Positions 25,263 to 34,729 are shown, counted from the stretch's first letter. The stretch is DNA of 64,000 nucleotides from Actinocorallia populi (GCF_002995495.1 NZ_PVZV01000001.1:930001-994000); one strand, 5' to 3'. Notes: generated by a model from the letters alone, not told the origin. Numbers and translations: made by a program.

Positions 25263-28200
25263 TTACTGTGGCCGGGACAGCGCCGCGGCCTCGGCCGGGG
25301 CGAGGCGACCGCCGCGTTCCAGCTCCTCGGCGAAGGCGGTCTCGCCGAGGGCGGCGCGGCAGGCCGAGGTGACGCGTTCGAGGTCGTCCCGCTCGATGGG
25401 CGAGGGCGGCAGCGCGTCGGCCTTGCGCGCGCGGGACACCGCGCCCAGCACCGCCGCGGCGTCCCGGTGGCGTCCCGCCGCGGCCAGCGCGCAGGCCACG
25501 CCCTCCAGGGCGCCGGTCCTGTCGCGGACCGCGGCCAGGCGTTCGGCGTCGTCGAAGGCCGCCAGGTGCAGGGCCAGGGCCTGCTCGGGCCGGCCGCGCA
25601 GCTCGGCGACGAAACCCGACTCCAGGAGGAGCATCGGCCGCTGCGGGGGAGGGGTGCCGTCCGGGGCGGGCGTGGCACGGGACAGGAGCGCGTCCAGGTG
25701 CTCCTCGGCGGTGTCCAGGTCGCCGTCGCGGCGGGAGGCGTAGGCCAGGACGGTCCGGGCGAACGTGACGCCCGCGTCGGAGCCCTGCTCGCGGGCGAGC
25801 CGCAACGCCTCCGTCGCGTACTCCACAGCCTGTGGACGGTCGCCCGAGAGCACGGCGAGCCAGCCGAGCCAGGACAGCTGCCCGGCGACCTCCGGCCACA
25901 GGCCCAGCTCCTCGGCCAGGCGCAGCCCGTCGCGGTGCAGCCGCGCGGCGCGGGCCAGGTCGCCGGTCAGCTCGGCCAGCCCCGCCAGCCACTGCGTGGC
26001 GTTCAGCCGCCCCCAGCGGTCGCCGATCCGGTCGAACAGCGCGGCGCTGCGGGTGGCGTCGGCCTTCAGCGCGTCCTGGTCGCTCCGGAGATGGGCGATC
26101 TTGGCGCGGGCCATGAGGACGGCCGCCTCGCCCCACAGGTCGCCGTCCCTCCGGAAGCCCGCGAGCAGGCGCTCCAGCAGCTCCTCCGTCCCGGCGGGGT
26201 CGGTGTGGCCGAGGCAGGCGAACGCCTGGAACCAGCCGGCGCGGGAAGGGGCGTCCACCGGCTCGACGCTCTCGCCCAGGAGCCGGACGAAACCGTTCCG
26301 CCAGGCCGTCGCCTCGACGACCAGGGGCGAGTCGGCCTCGGCGGCGGCCAGGGCCGATTCCAGGGATCGCCGGGCCTCGCCGAGACGGCCGCGCAGGAAC
26401 CAGTACCAGGCGAGGGCGCAGGCCAGACGGAGCCGCTCCGGTCCCGGCGCGCCCTCCAGGGCCGCCCGCAGGTTGGCGGCCTCGGCGTCGAGCAGGATCA
26501 GCCAGCGGCGCTGCTCGGGGCCGCACAGCTCGGCGCGTTCGACGAAGGCGAGGTAGTAGGCGCGGTGGCGCAACCGGATCGGCTCGGTCTCCCCCGCTTC
26601 CGCCAGCTTGTCCGCGCAGTAGGCGGCGACGGACTCCAGCAGGCCGTACCGGGGACCCTCGGACGTCTCGGACAGCACGACGAGCGAGCGGTCCACCAGG
26701 CGGGCGAGCAGCTCCGGCACGTCCAGACCGGGCTCGGCGCACACATCCTCGGCGGCCTCGGGCGTCCAGCCGTCGGCGGAGGCGGACAGGCGGCGCAGCA
26801 CGGTCCGCTCGGGGGCGGTCAGCAGCTCCCAGCTCCAGTCGATCATGGCCAGGAGGGTGCGCTGCCGGGGAGGCGCGCCGCGGTAGCCGGTGGACAACAA
26901 CCGGAACCTGTCGTCCAGCCGGGACACGACACCGCGCAGGCCGAGCGTGCGGACCCTGGTCGCGGCCAGCTCCAGCGCCAGCGGGATGCCGTCCAGCCGG
27001 CGGCACAGCAGCGCGACGGCCTCGGCGTTCTCCCCGTCGAGCGTGAAACCGGGAGAAGAGGCGGCCGCGCGGGCGGCGAACAGCCGGACGGCACCGGAAC
27101 CGCGCACCTCCTCGGGAGCGGCGTCGCGCTGGGGGACCTCCAGGGGAGGGACGTTCCAGACGTGCTCGCCGTCCAGGGCCAGGGGCTCCCGGCTGGTCGC
27201 CAGGACGCGCAGGCCGGGGGCGCCGCGCAGGAGCTCGTCCACCAGGTCCGCGGCGGCCTCGACGACGTGCTCGCAGTTGTCCAGGACGAGCAGCAGCTCG
27301 CGCGGTCCCAGGAGGGAGACGGGGTCGGCCGGTTCGCTCTCCCGCACGTCCAGAGCGGCCAGCACGGTGTCGGCGACCGCCTCGGGGCCCGTCCCGGCCA
27401 GCTCGACGAGCCGCACGCCGTCCCGGAAACCGCCCATGACACGGGCGGCGGTCTCCAGGCCGAGCCGGGTCTTGCCGACGCCGCCCGGACCGGTGAGCGT
27501 CACCAGCCGTCCGGCGTCCAGGAGGGAGCACAGCTCGGCGACGGCCCCGTCCCGGCCGATCAGCTCCGTGCGCGCGGCGGGGAGGTTGGAGGCGCGGGGA
27601 GCGGGCGCGGCAAGGGACGGGTCCTGCCGCAGGACCGCCCGGTGCAGGTCCGTCAGGACCGTCCCGGGATCGAGGCCGAGCTCGTCGGCGAGGAGTTTGC
27701 GCGACTCCTCATAGGAGGCCAGGGCCTCGCTCTGCCTGCCCGAGGCGTACAGGGCGCGCATGTGCGCGGCGCGCAGGCGCTCGCGCAGCGGATGCGCCGC
27801 CAGCAGCGCGCCGAGCTCGCCGACCAGCGCGGTGTGCTCGCCCAGCGCCAGACGGGCCTCGGCGGCGTCCTCCCACGCGGTGAGGCGCTGTTCTTCCAGC
27901 CGTGCGGCCGCGGCCTGGGCGAACGGCTCGTCGGCGAAGTCGGCGAACGCGCGGCCGCGCCACAACGCCAGGGCGTCGGCCAGGAGGGCGGCCTTCTCCG
28001 CGGAGGTCCCGGCTTCCGCGGCCCCGGCCAGGAGGCGCTGGAAGCGCAGGACGTCCAGGGCGCCATCGTCCAGGGCCAGGCGGTAGCCGCCGGGCTGGAA
28101 GACGACGAGGCCGCGTGCGCCCGGCTCAGCGTCCTCCAGCGCCCGCCGCAGCTGCGAGACCTTCGCCGACAGCGCGCCGGCCGGGTTGCGGCGCGGCGGG

Positions 28201-28370
28201 TCGTCGCCCCACAGGTCGTCGATGAGCCGGTCGGCGGAGACGCTGCGGCCCTCGTGGAGCAGCAGCACGGCCAGCAGCGCCCGCACCTTGAGGCCGGGCA
28301 CGGGGACGGGCCCGCCATCGGCGGTCCACACCGCGAGCGGACCGAGAACCCCGAAACGCATGCGCCACAT
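25263..28370 (-). CDS. AfsR/SARP-type regulator with BTAD, NB-ARC ATPase and TPR-like repeats
   Basis: 1035 residues. Order: an OmpR-like winged HTH (about 3-95: RFGVLGPLAVWTADGG, VRALLAVLLLHEGRSVSADRLIDDLWGDDPP); the BTAD (about 100-245, ending ADELGLDPGTVLTDLHRAVL); an NB-ARC/STAND ATPase (ELIGRDGAVAEL, Walker A LTGPGGVGKTRL, RELLLVLDNCEHV, ATSREPL); then about 450 residues of helical TPR-like repeats. Family members activate secondary-metabolism or developmental genes. ATG 28370 and ATG 28361 are both possible; neither has a ribosome-binding site, so the mRNA may be leaderless. No biosynthetic cluster adjoins, so the regulon is probably elsewhere or includes the flanking DUF4333 genes. Confidence 0.93.
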   Translation of the reverse strand: MWRMRFGVLGPLAVWTADGGPVPVPGLKVRALLAVLLLHEGRSVSADRLIDDLWGDDPPRRNPAGALSAKVSQLRRALEDAEPGARGLVVFQPGGYRLALDDGALDVLRFQRLLAGAAEAGTSAEKAALLADALALWRGRAFADFADEPFAQAAAARLEEQRLTAWEDAAEARLALGEHTALVGELGALLAAHPLRERLRAAHMRALYASGRQSEALASYEESRKLLADELGLDPGTVLTDLHRAVLRQDPSLAAPAPRASNLPAARTELIGRDGAVAELCSLLDAGRLVTLTGPGGVGKTRLGLETAARVMGGFRDGVRLVELAGTGPEAVADTVLAALDVRESEPADPVSLLGPRELLLVLDNCEHVVEAAADLVDELLRGAPGLRVLATSREPLALDGEHVWNVPPLEVPQRDAAPEEVRGSGAVRLFAARAAASSPGFTLDGENAEAVALLCRRLDGIPLALELAATRVRTLGLRGVVSRLDDRFRLLSTGYRGAPPRQRTLLAMIDWSWELLTAPERTVLRRLSASADGWTPEAAEDVCAEPGLDVPELLARLVDRSLVVLSETSEGPRYGLLESVAAYCADKLAEAGETEPIRLRHRAYYLAFVERAELCGPEQRRWLILLDAEAANLRAALEGAPGPERLRLACALAWYWFLRGRLGEARRSLESALAAAEADSPLVVEATAWRNGFVRLLGESVEPVDAPSRAGWFQAFACLGHTDPAGTEELLERLLAGFRRDGDLWGEAAVLMARAKIAHLRSDQDALKADATRSAALFDRIGDRWGRLNATQWLAGLAELTGDLARAARLHRDGLRLAEELGLWPEVAGQLSWLGWLAVLSGDRPQAVEYATEALRLAREQGSDAGVTFARTVLAYASRRDGDLDTAEEHLDALLSRATPAPDGTPPPQRPMLLLESGFVAELRGRPEQALALHLAAFDDAERLAAVRDRTGALEGVACALAAAGRHRDAAAVLGAVSRARKADALPPSPIERDDLERVTSACRAALGETAFAEELERGGRLAPAEAAALSRPQ

Positions 28371-28460
28371 CGTAGGGCGGAACCGGCCGTGAGGAAGCCG
28401 TCCGGACCGCGCCCACCGCGCCGCCCGGCGTGCGTGCGGCGCCCTGCCCGGCGCCCCGGT

Positions 28461-28769
28461 TCAGGGCCGCCCCGTCCCGCCCAGCCGGATGCCGTAGGAG
28501 AGCTCGCCGCCCCGGACGCCGGTGATCGTCACCTTCACGGGGTAGACGACGCCGTGCGGGGCCGTCACCTCGCACGACTGCGCGGTCCCGGCCTTTCCCG
28601 ACAGGTCTCCGGCGCAGCTCACGCCGAGGACCTGCAGGCCTTCGCGGGTGTACTTGTCCTTGATCTCCTGCTCCAGCACGGCCTTCTCCACCGAGGGCGC
28701 CCCCGGGGAGGAGCATCCGGCGGCCAGGCCCGTGCCGAGCAGCGCTCGCAGCAGTCCGCGTATCCCCAT
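28461..28769 (-). CDS. DUF4333 lipoprotein (second copy)
   Basis: 102 residues. Signal peptide with lipobox LAAGC (Cys about 19), then SSPGAPSVEKAVLEQEIKDKY and the DUF4333 motif LGVSCAGDLSGKAGTAQSCEVT...YPVKVTITGVRGGELSYGI, with the same two-cysteine spacing as the protein at 24866-25165. The two are diverged paralogues on either side of the SARP gene, all on one strand. ATG 28769 fits the signal peptide; an earlier in-frame ATG at 28874 would put extra polar residues before it. Divergent from the DUF72 gene. Confidence 0.85.
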   Translation of the reverse strand: MGIRGLLRALLGTGLAAGCSSPGAPSVEKAVLEQEIKDKYTREGLQVLGVSCAGDLSGKAGTAQSCEVTAPHGVVYPVKVTITGVRGGELSYGIRLGGTGRP

Positions 28770-28834
28770 TCCCCGAGGGTGGCGCCACGGCCGTCCCGTC
28801 ACCCAGAGGCACAGGTCCCGGATAACGTCGAGGT

Positions 28835-29689
28835 ATGCGGCTTCATGTGGGATGTGCGATGTGGACGCATACATCGTGGCAGGGGAGATTTCTGTCGTCG
28901 CGGCTTCCGGCAGGGGAGCGGCTGCGGTCGTATGCGAGCTGGTGCAACACGGTGGAGGGGAACACGACGTTCTACGCCACGCCGAGCAGGAGCACCGTGG
29001 AGTCGTGGGCGCGGCAGACGTACCCCGACTTCCGGTTCGTCCTGAAACTGCCCAAGCCGGTCACGCACGAGCGGCGGCTCACCGGCGTCGAGCAGGACCT
29101 CGACCCCTTCCTGGAGGTGATCGAGCCGCTCGGGCCGCGGGTCCACGCCCTGTGGGTGCAGCTGCCCGGCTCGTTCGGGCCGCTCGACCTGGCGCTGCTG
29201 TCGGGGTTCATGCGGAGGCTGCCGCGTTCCTACCGGTACGCCGTGGAGGTCCGGCACCGGGCGTTCTTCGAGGACGAGCGCTCCGCGCGGCTCCTGGAGA
29301 AGGTGCTCGCGGAGACGGGCGCCGAATGGGTGCCGTTCGACACCGCGTTCTTCTTCCGGAGCCCGCCCACCACGGACGCCGAACGCGAAGGCTGGGCGCG
29401 CAAGCCCCGCATGCCGCGCCGCGTCCGCGCCCTGACGGACCGCCCGATCGTCCGCTACCTGGGCCGGGACGACGCCGAGGCCACCGCCCGCAGCTGGCGT
29501 CCCTGGGTCGACACGGTCGCCGCCTGGCTCGAGGAGGGCCGCTCGCCCACCTTCTTCCTGCACACCCCCGACAACAGGGAGGCCCCCGCCCTGGCCCGGC
29601 GCTTCCACGACGACGTCCGAGCCCTCCTGCCGGAACTGGAACCCCTCCCCGAACCGATCGTCGACGACGAACCCCTCACCCTCTTCTGA
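28835..29689 (+). CDS. DUF72 TIM-barrel protein
   Basis: 284 residues. DUF72 opens with LHVGCAMWTHTSWQGRFL and continues LRSYASWCNTVEGNTTFYATPSRSTVESWARQTYPDFRFVLKLPKPVTHERRL, the conserved nucleus of the family. LWVQLPGSFGP and the helix RSYRYAVEVRHRAFF are the next conserved barrel elements, and the C-terminal PTFFLHTPDNREAPALARRF closes the barrel. The family is structurally related to TIM-barrel endonuclease-like proteins but its function is unknown. ATG 28835 matches the family start. Confidence 0.92.
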   Translation: MRLHVGCAMWTHTSWQGRFLSSRLPAGERLRSYASWCNTVEGNTTFYATPSRSTVESWARQTYPDFRFVLKLPKPVTHERRLTGVEQDLDPFLEVIEPLGPRVHALWVQLPGSFGPLDLALLSGFMRRLPRSYRYAVEVRHRAFFEDERSARLLEKVLAETGAEWVPFDTAFFFRSPPTTDAEREGWARKPRMPRRVRALTDRPIVRYLGRDDAEATARSWRPWVDTVAAWLEEGRSPTFFLHTPDNREAPALARRFHDDVRALLPELEPLPEPIVDDEPLTLF

Positions 29690-29749
29690 ACCCGAGCACA
29701 CCGAGGCCGGACCGGGGCGCGTGGCGGCCGGGCGGGGCGGCGGCCCGGG

Positions 29750-30382
29750 TCAGAGGCCCGCTTCGCGGGCGCGGATGATGGCCTGGGCGCGGTCGGAGAC
29801 ACGGAGCTTGGCCAGGACGTTCGAGACGTGGTTGCGGACCGTCTTGGCGCTGAGACCGAGGCGGGCGGCGATCTGCGGGTTGCTCAGGTGGCGGGCGAGC
29901 AGGGACAGGACCTCCTTCTCCCGTTCGGTGAGCTCGGGGAAGGGGTCCGCGGGAACCCTGCCCATCCGGCCGAAGTAGTCGGCCAGGCGGGCGGCCACGA
30001 CCGGACCGAAGATCGCCTCGCCCTCGGCGACCGCGTGGAGCGAACGCAGGATCTCGCCCCGCCGCGCGCCCTTGAGGACATAGCCGCGGGCGCCCGCGCG
30101 GATCGCGGCGAGCACCGAGTCGTCGTCGTCCGACATGCTCAGCACCAGCACCCGCACATGCGGATGCGTCCTGGCGATCCGGGCGGTGGCCTCGATGCCG
30201 CCCATCCCCGGCATGGCCAGGTCCATCAGGACGACGTCCGGCTGCGCGCCGGGAAGCAGCGCGAGCGCCTGCTCACCGCTGGCCGCCTCGTCCACGACCT
30301 CCACGTCGGCCGCCGACGCCAGCAGCGCCCGCAACCCGCTGCGGAACGACTCGTGGTCGTCGACGATCAGCACCCGCAACAT
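29750..30382 (-). CDS. NarL/LuxR-family response regulator
   Basis: 210 residues. The receiver domain (1-120) has LRVLIVDDHESFRSGLRALL, phospho-acceptor VVLMDLAMPGMGG (Asp about 54) and switch Lys in GYVLKGARRGEI. The C-terminal LuxR HTH (about 145-205) is LTEREKEVLSLLARHLSNPQIAARLGLSAKTVRNHVSNVLAKL. Its ATG shares one base with the stop of the preceding kinase gene (TGATG), so the pair is translationally coupled and forms one two-component system. Confidence 0.95.
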   Translation of the reverse strand: MLRVLIVDDHESFRSGLRALLASAADVEVVDEAASGEQALALLPGAQPDVVLMDLAMPGMGGIEATARIARTHPHVRVLVLSMSDDDDSVLAAIRAGARGYVLKGARRGEILRSLHAVAEGEAIFGPVVAARLADYFGRMGRVPADPFPELTEREKEVLSLLARHLSNPQIAARLGLSAKTVRNHVSNVLAKLRVSDRAQAIIRAREAGL

Positions 30383-32538
30383 CAGGCCCCCAACGGAAGA
30401 ACCGCACGCACCGTGGTGCCCCGGCCCGGCACGGACTCCACTGTGAACACCCCGCCCAGCTCCACGGCACGCTCCCGCATCGACTCCAGCCCCACCCCGC
30501 CGGACGCGCTTCCGCCGAGGCCCGTCACGGCCTTCCCGGCGAACCCGGGCCCGGCGACCGGCTCCGCGCCACCGGTCACCGTCCCTCCGCGGTCCGGCCG
30601 GGCTCCCGTGGCGGACCCGCCGTCGAGGCCGACGGGCGGCTTCCGTACCGGCCGCGGCCCTTCGTCGCCGTCCCTGCCGGACGGGATTTCGGCGGAGTCC
30701 GTGAGCACGCCGGCGGGGGCGCCGCGGCCGTTGTCGGAGACCTGGACGGTGAGGGCGCCGGCGTCGGTGGACAGGACGAGGAGGCAGTCCTCGGCGTGGG
30801 CATGGCGCCATACGTTGGTGACGGCCTCGGTGGCGATGCGGTAGGCGGCGACCTCGGCGGCGGCGCCCAGCGGGGGCAGGGCGTCCGGGCGGGCCAGCCG
30901 GATGCGCGGGCCGCCGGGAGGGCGGCCGTCCACGAAGGCCTGGAGGGCGCCGCCCAGGCCGAGGGTGTCGAGGGCGGGCGGGCGCAGGCCGTCGACGAGC
31001 CGGCGGACCTCGCCGATCGCGGTCTCCGTTCCCGTCACGATCTCCTCCAGCAGCGTCCTGGCGCGTTCGGGGTCGCCGTCCAACAACTCCTGGACGGCTT
31101 CGGCGCGCATGGTGAGCGAGGCCAGCGTAGGGCCGAGCCCGTCGTGCAGCTCACGGCGGAGCCTGCGGCGCTCCTCCTCCCTGGCCGTGACCAGTTCCTC
31201 CCGGGACTGCTGGAGGTGCACGGCCACCGCGATCTGCCCGGCGAGATCCTGCAGCAGCCTGAGGTCGGCCGCGCCGAGCTCGCGCTCCCCCGGCCGGGGA
31301 GAGAGGAGCAGCCGGCCGACCGTCCTGCCGTTGTGCGCGAGGGGCAGCGAGACGGGATCCCCGCTCGGCTTCCCGTGCGCCACCACCACCCCCGTGGCGG
31401 AGACCTCCACCGCCACGTACGGCAGGCGCAGCGCCTCGGCCACCGCCCGTGCCGCACCGGCCGTGGCCTCCGGCCCCTCCAGATGCCTTCCCAACCTCGT
31501 GAGCACAGCGTACGGCTCGCCGCGCTGCCCGTACATCAGCCTGTGGACGACCTGCTGGACCCGCTCGCGGAGCGGAGCGAAGACCAGCGCGATGACCCCG
31601 GTGGCCAGCAGGGAGACGGGCAGCCCCGCCTCGAACAGCGCGCCGAGGCGGTTGACGACCAGCACGTACCCGCCGACGACGCACGCCGTCAGGGTGGCGT
31701 AGACGAGCGTCCGGCTGATCAGGAGGTCGATGTCGAACAACCCGTGGCGCAGGATCGCGATCGCGATCGCCACCGGGATCAGCAGCATGGCCGCCACACC
31801 GAGGACCTCGCCCGGCAGGCTCCCCACCGGCCACATGTCCGGCCGCCCGTCCGTCAGGCCGATCACCAGCCGCCCGACGACCCCGGCCGCGGACAGGCCC
31901 GCCGCGTAGGCGAGCCACTTGAACGGCCGTGCCGCCTCCCCCTCGGCCCGCCGCGCCCGGGCGACCACCACGGCCACCCCGGCGAAGAACAACACGCTGA
32001 TCAGCAGGTCGAACGCGATCTCCACGGTCCCGGCGACGCCCGCGAAACCCGCCACTCCGTAAGGGTTGGGGACTCCGCCGGCGACCTGCCCGTTCACCCC
32101 GGGCCGCAAAGCCGAGACCGCGCCCGTCACGATCCCGGCCCCCACGGCCGCGACGACCACCGGCCGCCACCGCGGCCCCGGCAGCCGCCCGTCCGGGAAG
32201 TACAGCGGAAGCAGGATCAGCGCCAGGTTCGCCGGCACCCACAACCAGGTCTGCGGCCATCCCGCGGGCCCGGCCAGAGGCCCTTCCCCCCGGATGGCGT
32301 ACCCTCCGCACGCGTCCATCGCCGCGAACGAGAACGCGCTCACCAGCAGCAGCCGCCCCACCGCGTTCCCCGGCCGCCGGTGGGAGATCAGCCCCCCGAC
32401 CACCGCGCAGGCCGCCACGTGGATCAGATGCCCGAGTTCACGGACCTCCGTTCCGTTGGCCAGCCCCAGCCCCGCGGCCGCCCCGATCAGGACGACCGTG
32501 ACCCCGCCCCACACCGGCCCCCAGAACGCCCTCAGCAT
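30382..32538 (-). CDS. Membrane sensor histidine kinase with a long insert in the ATP lid
   Basis: 718 residues. About eight hydrophobic segments (1-315) form the sensor. A GAF-like region follows (about 345-440), then HisKA_3 with RRELHDGLGPTLASLT (His about 465). The HATPase has TEAVTNVWRHAHA, DNGRG (602-606) and GVGLESMRERA (681-691). Between the two glycine boxes lies a 74-residue Gly/Pro/Arg-rich linker, much longer than the usual lid of about 10-20 residues. ATG 32538 has GGGAGG at good spacing; ATG 32544 would sit directly on that site. Upstream of and coupled to the regulator at 29750. Confidence 0.92.
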   Translation of the reverse strand: MLRAFWGPVWGGVTVVLIGAAAGLGLANGTEVRELGHLIHVAACAVVGGLISHRRPGNAVGRLLLVSAFSFAAMDACGGYAIRGEGPLAGPAGWPQTWLWVPANLALILLPLYFPDGRLPGPRWRPVVVAAVGAGIVTGAVSALRPGVNGQVAGGVPNPYGVAGFAGVAGTVEIAFDLLISVLFFAGVAVVVARARRAEGEAARPFKWLAYAAGLSAAGVVGRLVIGLTDGRPDMWPVGSLPGEVLGVAAMLLIPVAIAIAILRHGLFDIDLLISRTLVYATLTACVVGGYVLVVNRLGALFEAGLPVSLLATGVIALVFAPLRERVQQVVHRLMYGQRGEPYAVLTRLGRHLEGPEATAGAARAVAEALRLPYVAVEVSATGVVVAHGKPSGDPVSLPLAHNGRTVGRLLLSPRPGERELGAADLRLLQDLAGQIAVAVHLQQSREELVTAREEERRRLRRELHDGLGPTLASLTMRAEAVQELLDGDPERARTLLEEIVTGTETAIGEVRRLVDGLRPPALDTLGLGGALQAFVDGRPPGGPRIRLARPDALPPLGAAAEVAAYRIATEAVTNVWRHAHAEDCLLVLSTDAGALTVQVSDNGRGAPAGVLTDSAEIPSGRDGDEGPRPVRKPPVGLDGGSATGARPDRGGTVTGGAEPVAGPGFAGKAVTGLGGSASGGVGLESMRERAVELGGVFTVESVPGRGTTVRAVLPLGA

Positions 32539-32620
32539 CCCCATCCCTCCCAAGGCCGCCGCCACTCTAACCAGCCGTCCGTCCCGCCCGCCCGGGACGA
32601 TGTCCCGGACCCGCGCGCCG

Positions 32621-32650
32621 CGGCACTTCGGCCGGGCGGCCGAAGTGCCG
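32621..32650. terminator. GC-rich hairpin after the MFS gene
   Basis: A perfect 13-bp stem (32621-32633 with 32638-32650) and a four-base loop GGGC lie 16 bp beyond the MFS stop codon (32667), before the kinase gene that starts at 32538 on the same strand. No T-run follows. It would separate the FMN-reductase/MFS transcript from the two-component operon. Confidence 0.75.
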
Positions 32651-32666
32651 GTGGGCGCGGACGTGA

Positions 32667-34109
32667 TCAGGCCGTCGGGCCGTCCTCCGGGGTGCGGCGG
32701 CGAGGGAGGAACAGGGCGGGGACGAGGGCGGCCGCCAGGAGGGCGGCGACCCAGAGGTAGGTGGCCTGGAAGGCGTCGGCGAGGACGGGGGCCGCCGAGG
32801 CGGGGAGGGAGAACGCCTGGTCGAGGTCGTGGACGCGGGGGAACCGGTCGGCGACGGCGTCGGTCAGGCGGGCCGAGATGAGCGCGGTCCCCGTCGCGAC
32901 GGACACCTGCTGGACGATCATCAGGCCGGTGCTGGCGGCGGGCGCCTCGTCGTGGGAGAGGCCCCGGGTGCCCGCGGCCGTGGCGGGCATGAGCGCCATG
33001 CCGATCCCGACGCCCATGACGGCCATCGATGCCATGAGCCGCCAGTAGGGGGTGTCGGCGGTGGCCTGGAGCAGGAACAGCAGGACTCCGGCGGGCGCGA
33101 TGAGGGTGCCGAGGGCGACGATCCGGCCGGGCGGGACCCGGTCGACGAGCCGGGTCGCCACCTGCATGGTGATGCCGGTGGCCAGGACCTGCGGGATGCC
33201 GAGCATGCCGGTCGTCGCGGCGTCCTCGCCGCGGACGATCTGGTAGTAGAGCGGGAGCACCGACATCGACCCGAAGTACGCGGCCGCGGCGAACGTCAGG
33301 GTGCCGGCCGAGGCGGCGAGGCGGGGGCGGCGGAACAGCCGGAGCTGGATGAGCGGCTCGTCGGCGGTGAGCGCCCGGACCACGAACGCCGCGCCCAGGA
33401 CCGCGCCCAGGACGGTGAACACCGCGCCGCCGCCGGTCAGCCCGTAGATCAGCGAGGCGAGCGCGGGTGAGAGCAGCGCCAGGCCGAGCACGTCCAGGGG
33501 GCGGCGGGACCGGGCCGGGTCGGCGGGCAGCAGCCGGGCGGCCAGCAGCCCGCCGGCCAGCCCGACCGGGATGTTCACCAGGAAGATCCAGCGCCAGGAC
33601 GCCTCGTCGACCAGGAAGCCGCCCAGGACCGGGCCGATCAGCGGGCCGATCAGCGGCGGGATGCCGAGCATGCTCATCAGGCGGCCGTTCGCGCCGCTCC
33701 CCGCGGCGCGCAGCACGATCGTCATGCCGACCGGCATCAGCAGGCCCCCGCCGAACCCCTGCAGCACCCGGAAGGCGACCAGCGACCACACGTCCCACGC
33801 CAGCCCGCACAGGACCGAGCCGAGCACGAACAGGCCGATCGCGGTGAGGTAGAGCCGCTTCGTCCCGAACCGGCCGACCGCCCACGCGGTGACCGGGATG
33901 ATCGTCGCCAGGCCGAGCACGTATCCGGTGGTCACCCACTGGATCGTGGTCAGCGGAGAGCGGAACTCCTGGGCGAGCGAGCCGAGCGCGATGTGCACGA
34001 TCGTCGTGTCGAGCACCACCATCAGCGAGTTCATCACGACGACGAGCGCGATGGTCGTTGGCCGTGGCGCGATGCGCGGCGCGGCCGGGGCTGCGGCGAC
34101 GGCGGTCAT
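32667..34109 (-). CDS. EmrB/QacA-type (DHA2) MFS efflux transporter
   Basis: 480 residues and about 14 membrane segments. DHA2 hallmarks: TM1 NSLMVVLDTTIVHIALGSLAQEF, loop LAVGRFGTKR-like motif A (AWAVGRFGTKRLYL), TM5 motif C region GIPPLIGPLIGPVLGGFLVDEASWRWIF. It probably exports a drug or a redox-active metabolite. ATG 34109 overlaps the stop of the upstream FMN reductase gene by four bases (ATGA), so both are made together under the divergent TetR encoded at 34787. Confidence 0.93.
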   Translation of the reverse strand: MTAVAAAPAAPRIAPRPTTIALVVVMNSLMVVLDTTIVHIALGSLAQEFRSPLTTIQWVTTGYVLGLATIIPVTAWAVGRFGTKRLYLTAIGLFVLGSVLCGLAWDVWSLVAFRVLQGFGGGLLMPVGMTIVLRAAGSGANGRLMSMLGIPPLIGPLIGPVLGGFLVDEASWRWIFLVNIPVGLAGGLLAARLLPADPARSRRPLDVLGLALLSPALASLIYGLTGGGAVFTVLGAVLGAAFVVRALTADEPLIQLRLFRRPRLAASAGTLTFAAAAYFGSMSVLPLYYQIVRGEDAATTGMLGIPQVLATGITMQVATRLVDRVPPGRIVALGTLIAPAGVLLFLLQATADTPYWRLMASMAVMGVGIGMALMPATAAGTRGLSHDEAPAASTGLMIVQQVSVATGTALISARLTDAVADRFPRVHDLDQAFSLPASAAPVLADAFQATYLWVAALLAAALVPALFLPRRRTPEDGPTA

Positions 34110-34687
34110 GCCGGCACCCGCAACGACTTCAGCGCTCCCGCCCAGGCGACGACCTCGTCCAGCATCGTGGTCAGGGCCGGCTCCTGATGGGGGCCCGGGG
34201 TGAGGGTCCCCGGCTCGAGCGGGTCGGAGATGGCGAAGTCGTGGTGTATCGACAGCGCGACCTGGGTGCGGACGGTCGCGACCTTCAACTCCGCCAGCAC
34301 CTGCCGCAGGTGCTCCGCCGCCCGGACCCCGCCGTTGATCCCGTAGGTCACGAAACCGGCGGCCTTGTCGTTCCATTCGGCGTACAGGAAGTCGATGGCG
34401 TTCTTCAGCGGCGCGGGGAAGGAGTGGTTGTACTCGGGGACCACGAAGACGAATCCGTCGTAGGCGCCGACCGCCTCGGCCCAGTGCAGGGTGTGCGCCC
34501 GCTCGTAGGCGCCGAAGATCGCGGGCGCCGTCTCGTCGAGGTGCGGCAGGGCGTGGTCGTGCAGGTCCAACACCTCGAACGTCACCTCGGGCCGGTGCCG
34601 CCCGGCGGCCTCGAGGACCCAGTCGGTCACGTTCCCGCCCCGTCGTCCGGGCCGGGTGCTACCGGTGATGATGGCAATGCGCGTCAT
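34106..34687 (-). CDS. NADPH-dependent FMN reductase/quinone reductase-like flavoprotein
   Basis: 193 residues, flavodoxin-like fold. The FMN phosphate loop is IITGSTRPGRRGGNVTDWV (about 6-24). VFVVPEYNHSFPAPLKNAIDFLY is the highly conserved P-E-Y-N-x-S-x-P-x-x-L-K-N-x-I-D motif. It likely reduces quinones, azo compounds or chromate using NAD(P)H. ATG 34687 has a GAGGAG ribosome-binding site and excludes an upstream in-frame ATG (34756) that lies inside the operator. First gene of a two-gene operon with an MFS exporter, which suggests joint reduction and export of a toxic aromatic. Confidence 0.93.
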   Translation of the reverse strand: MTRIAIITGSTRPGRRGGNVTDWVLEAAGRHRPEVTFEVLDLHDHALPHLDETAPAIFGAYERAHTLHWAEAVGAYDGFVFVVPEYNHSFPAPLKNAIDFLYAEWNDKAAGFVTYGINGGVRAAEHLRQVLAELKVATVRTQVALSIHHDFAISDPLEPGTLTPGPHQEPALTTMLDEVVAWAGALKSLRVPA

Positions 34688-34729
34688 GGTGCTCTCCTCG
34701 TATGGATCCGGTGGGCCGATACGAGTAAA

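Noticed and set aside
25188-29045. A 1285-codon plus-strand open frame opposite the SARP gene
   Set aside because: Low-complexity Gly/Gln/Arg translation, no ribosome-binding site, and it lies wholly antisense to a clear SARP-NB-ARC protein and runs out of phase into the DUF72 gene.
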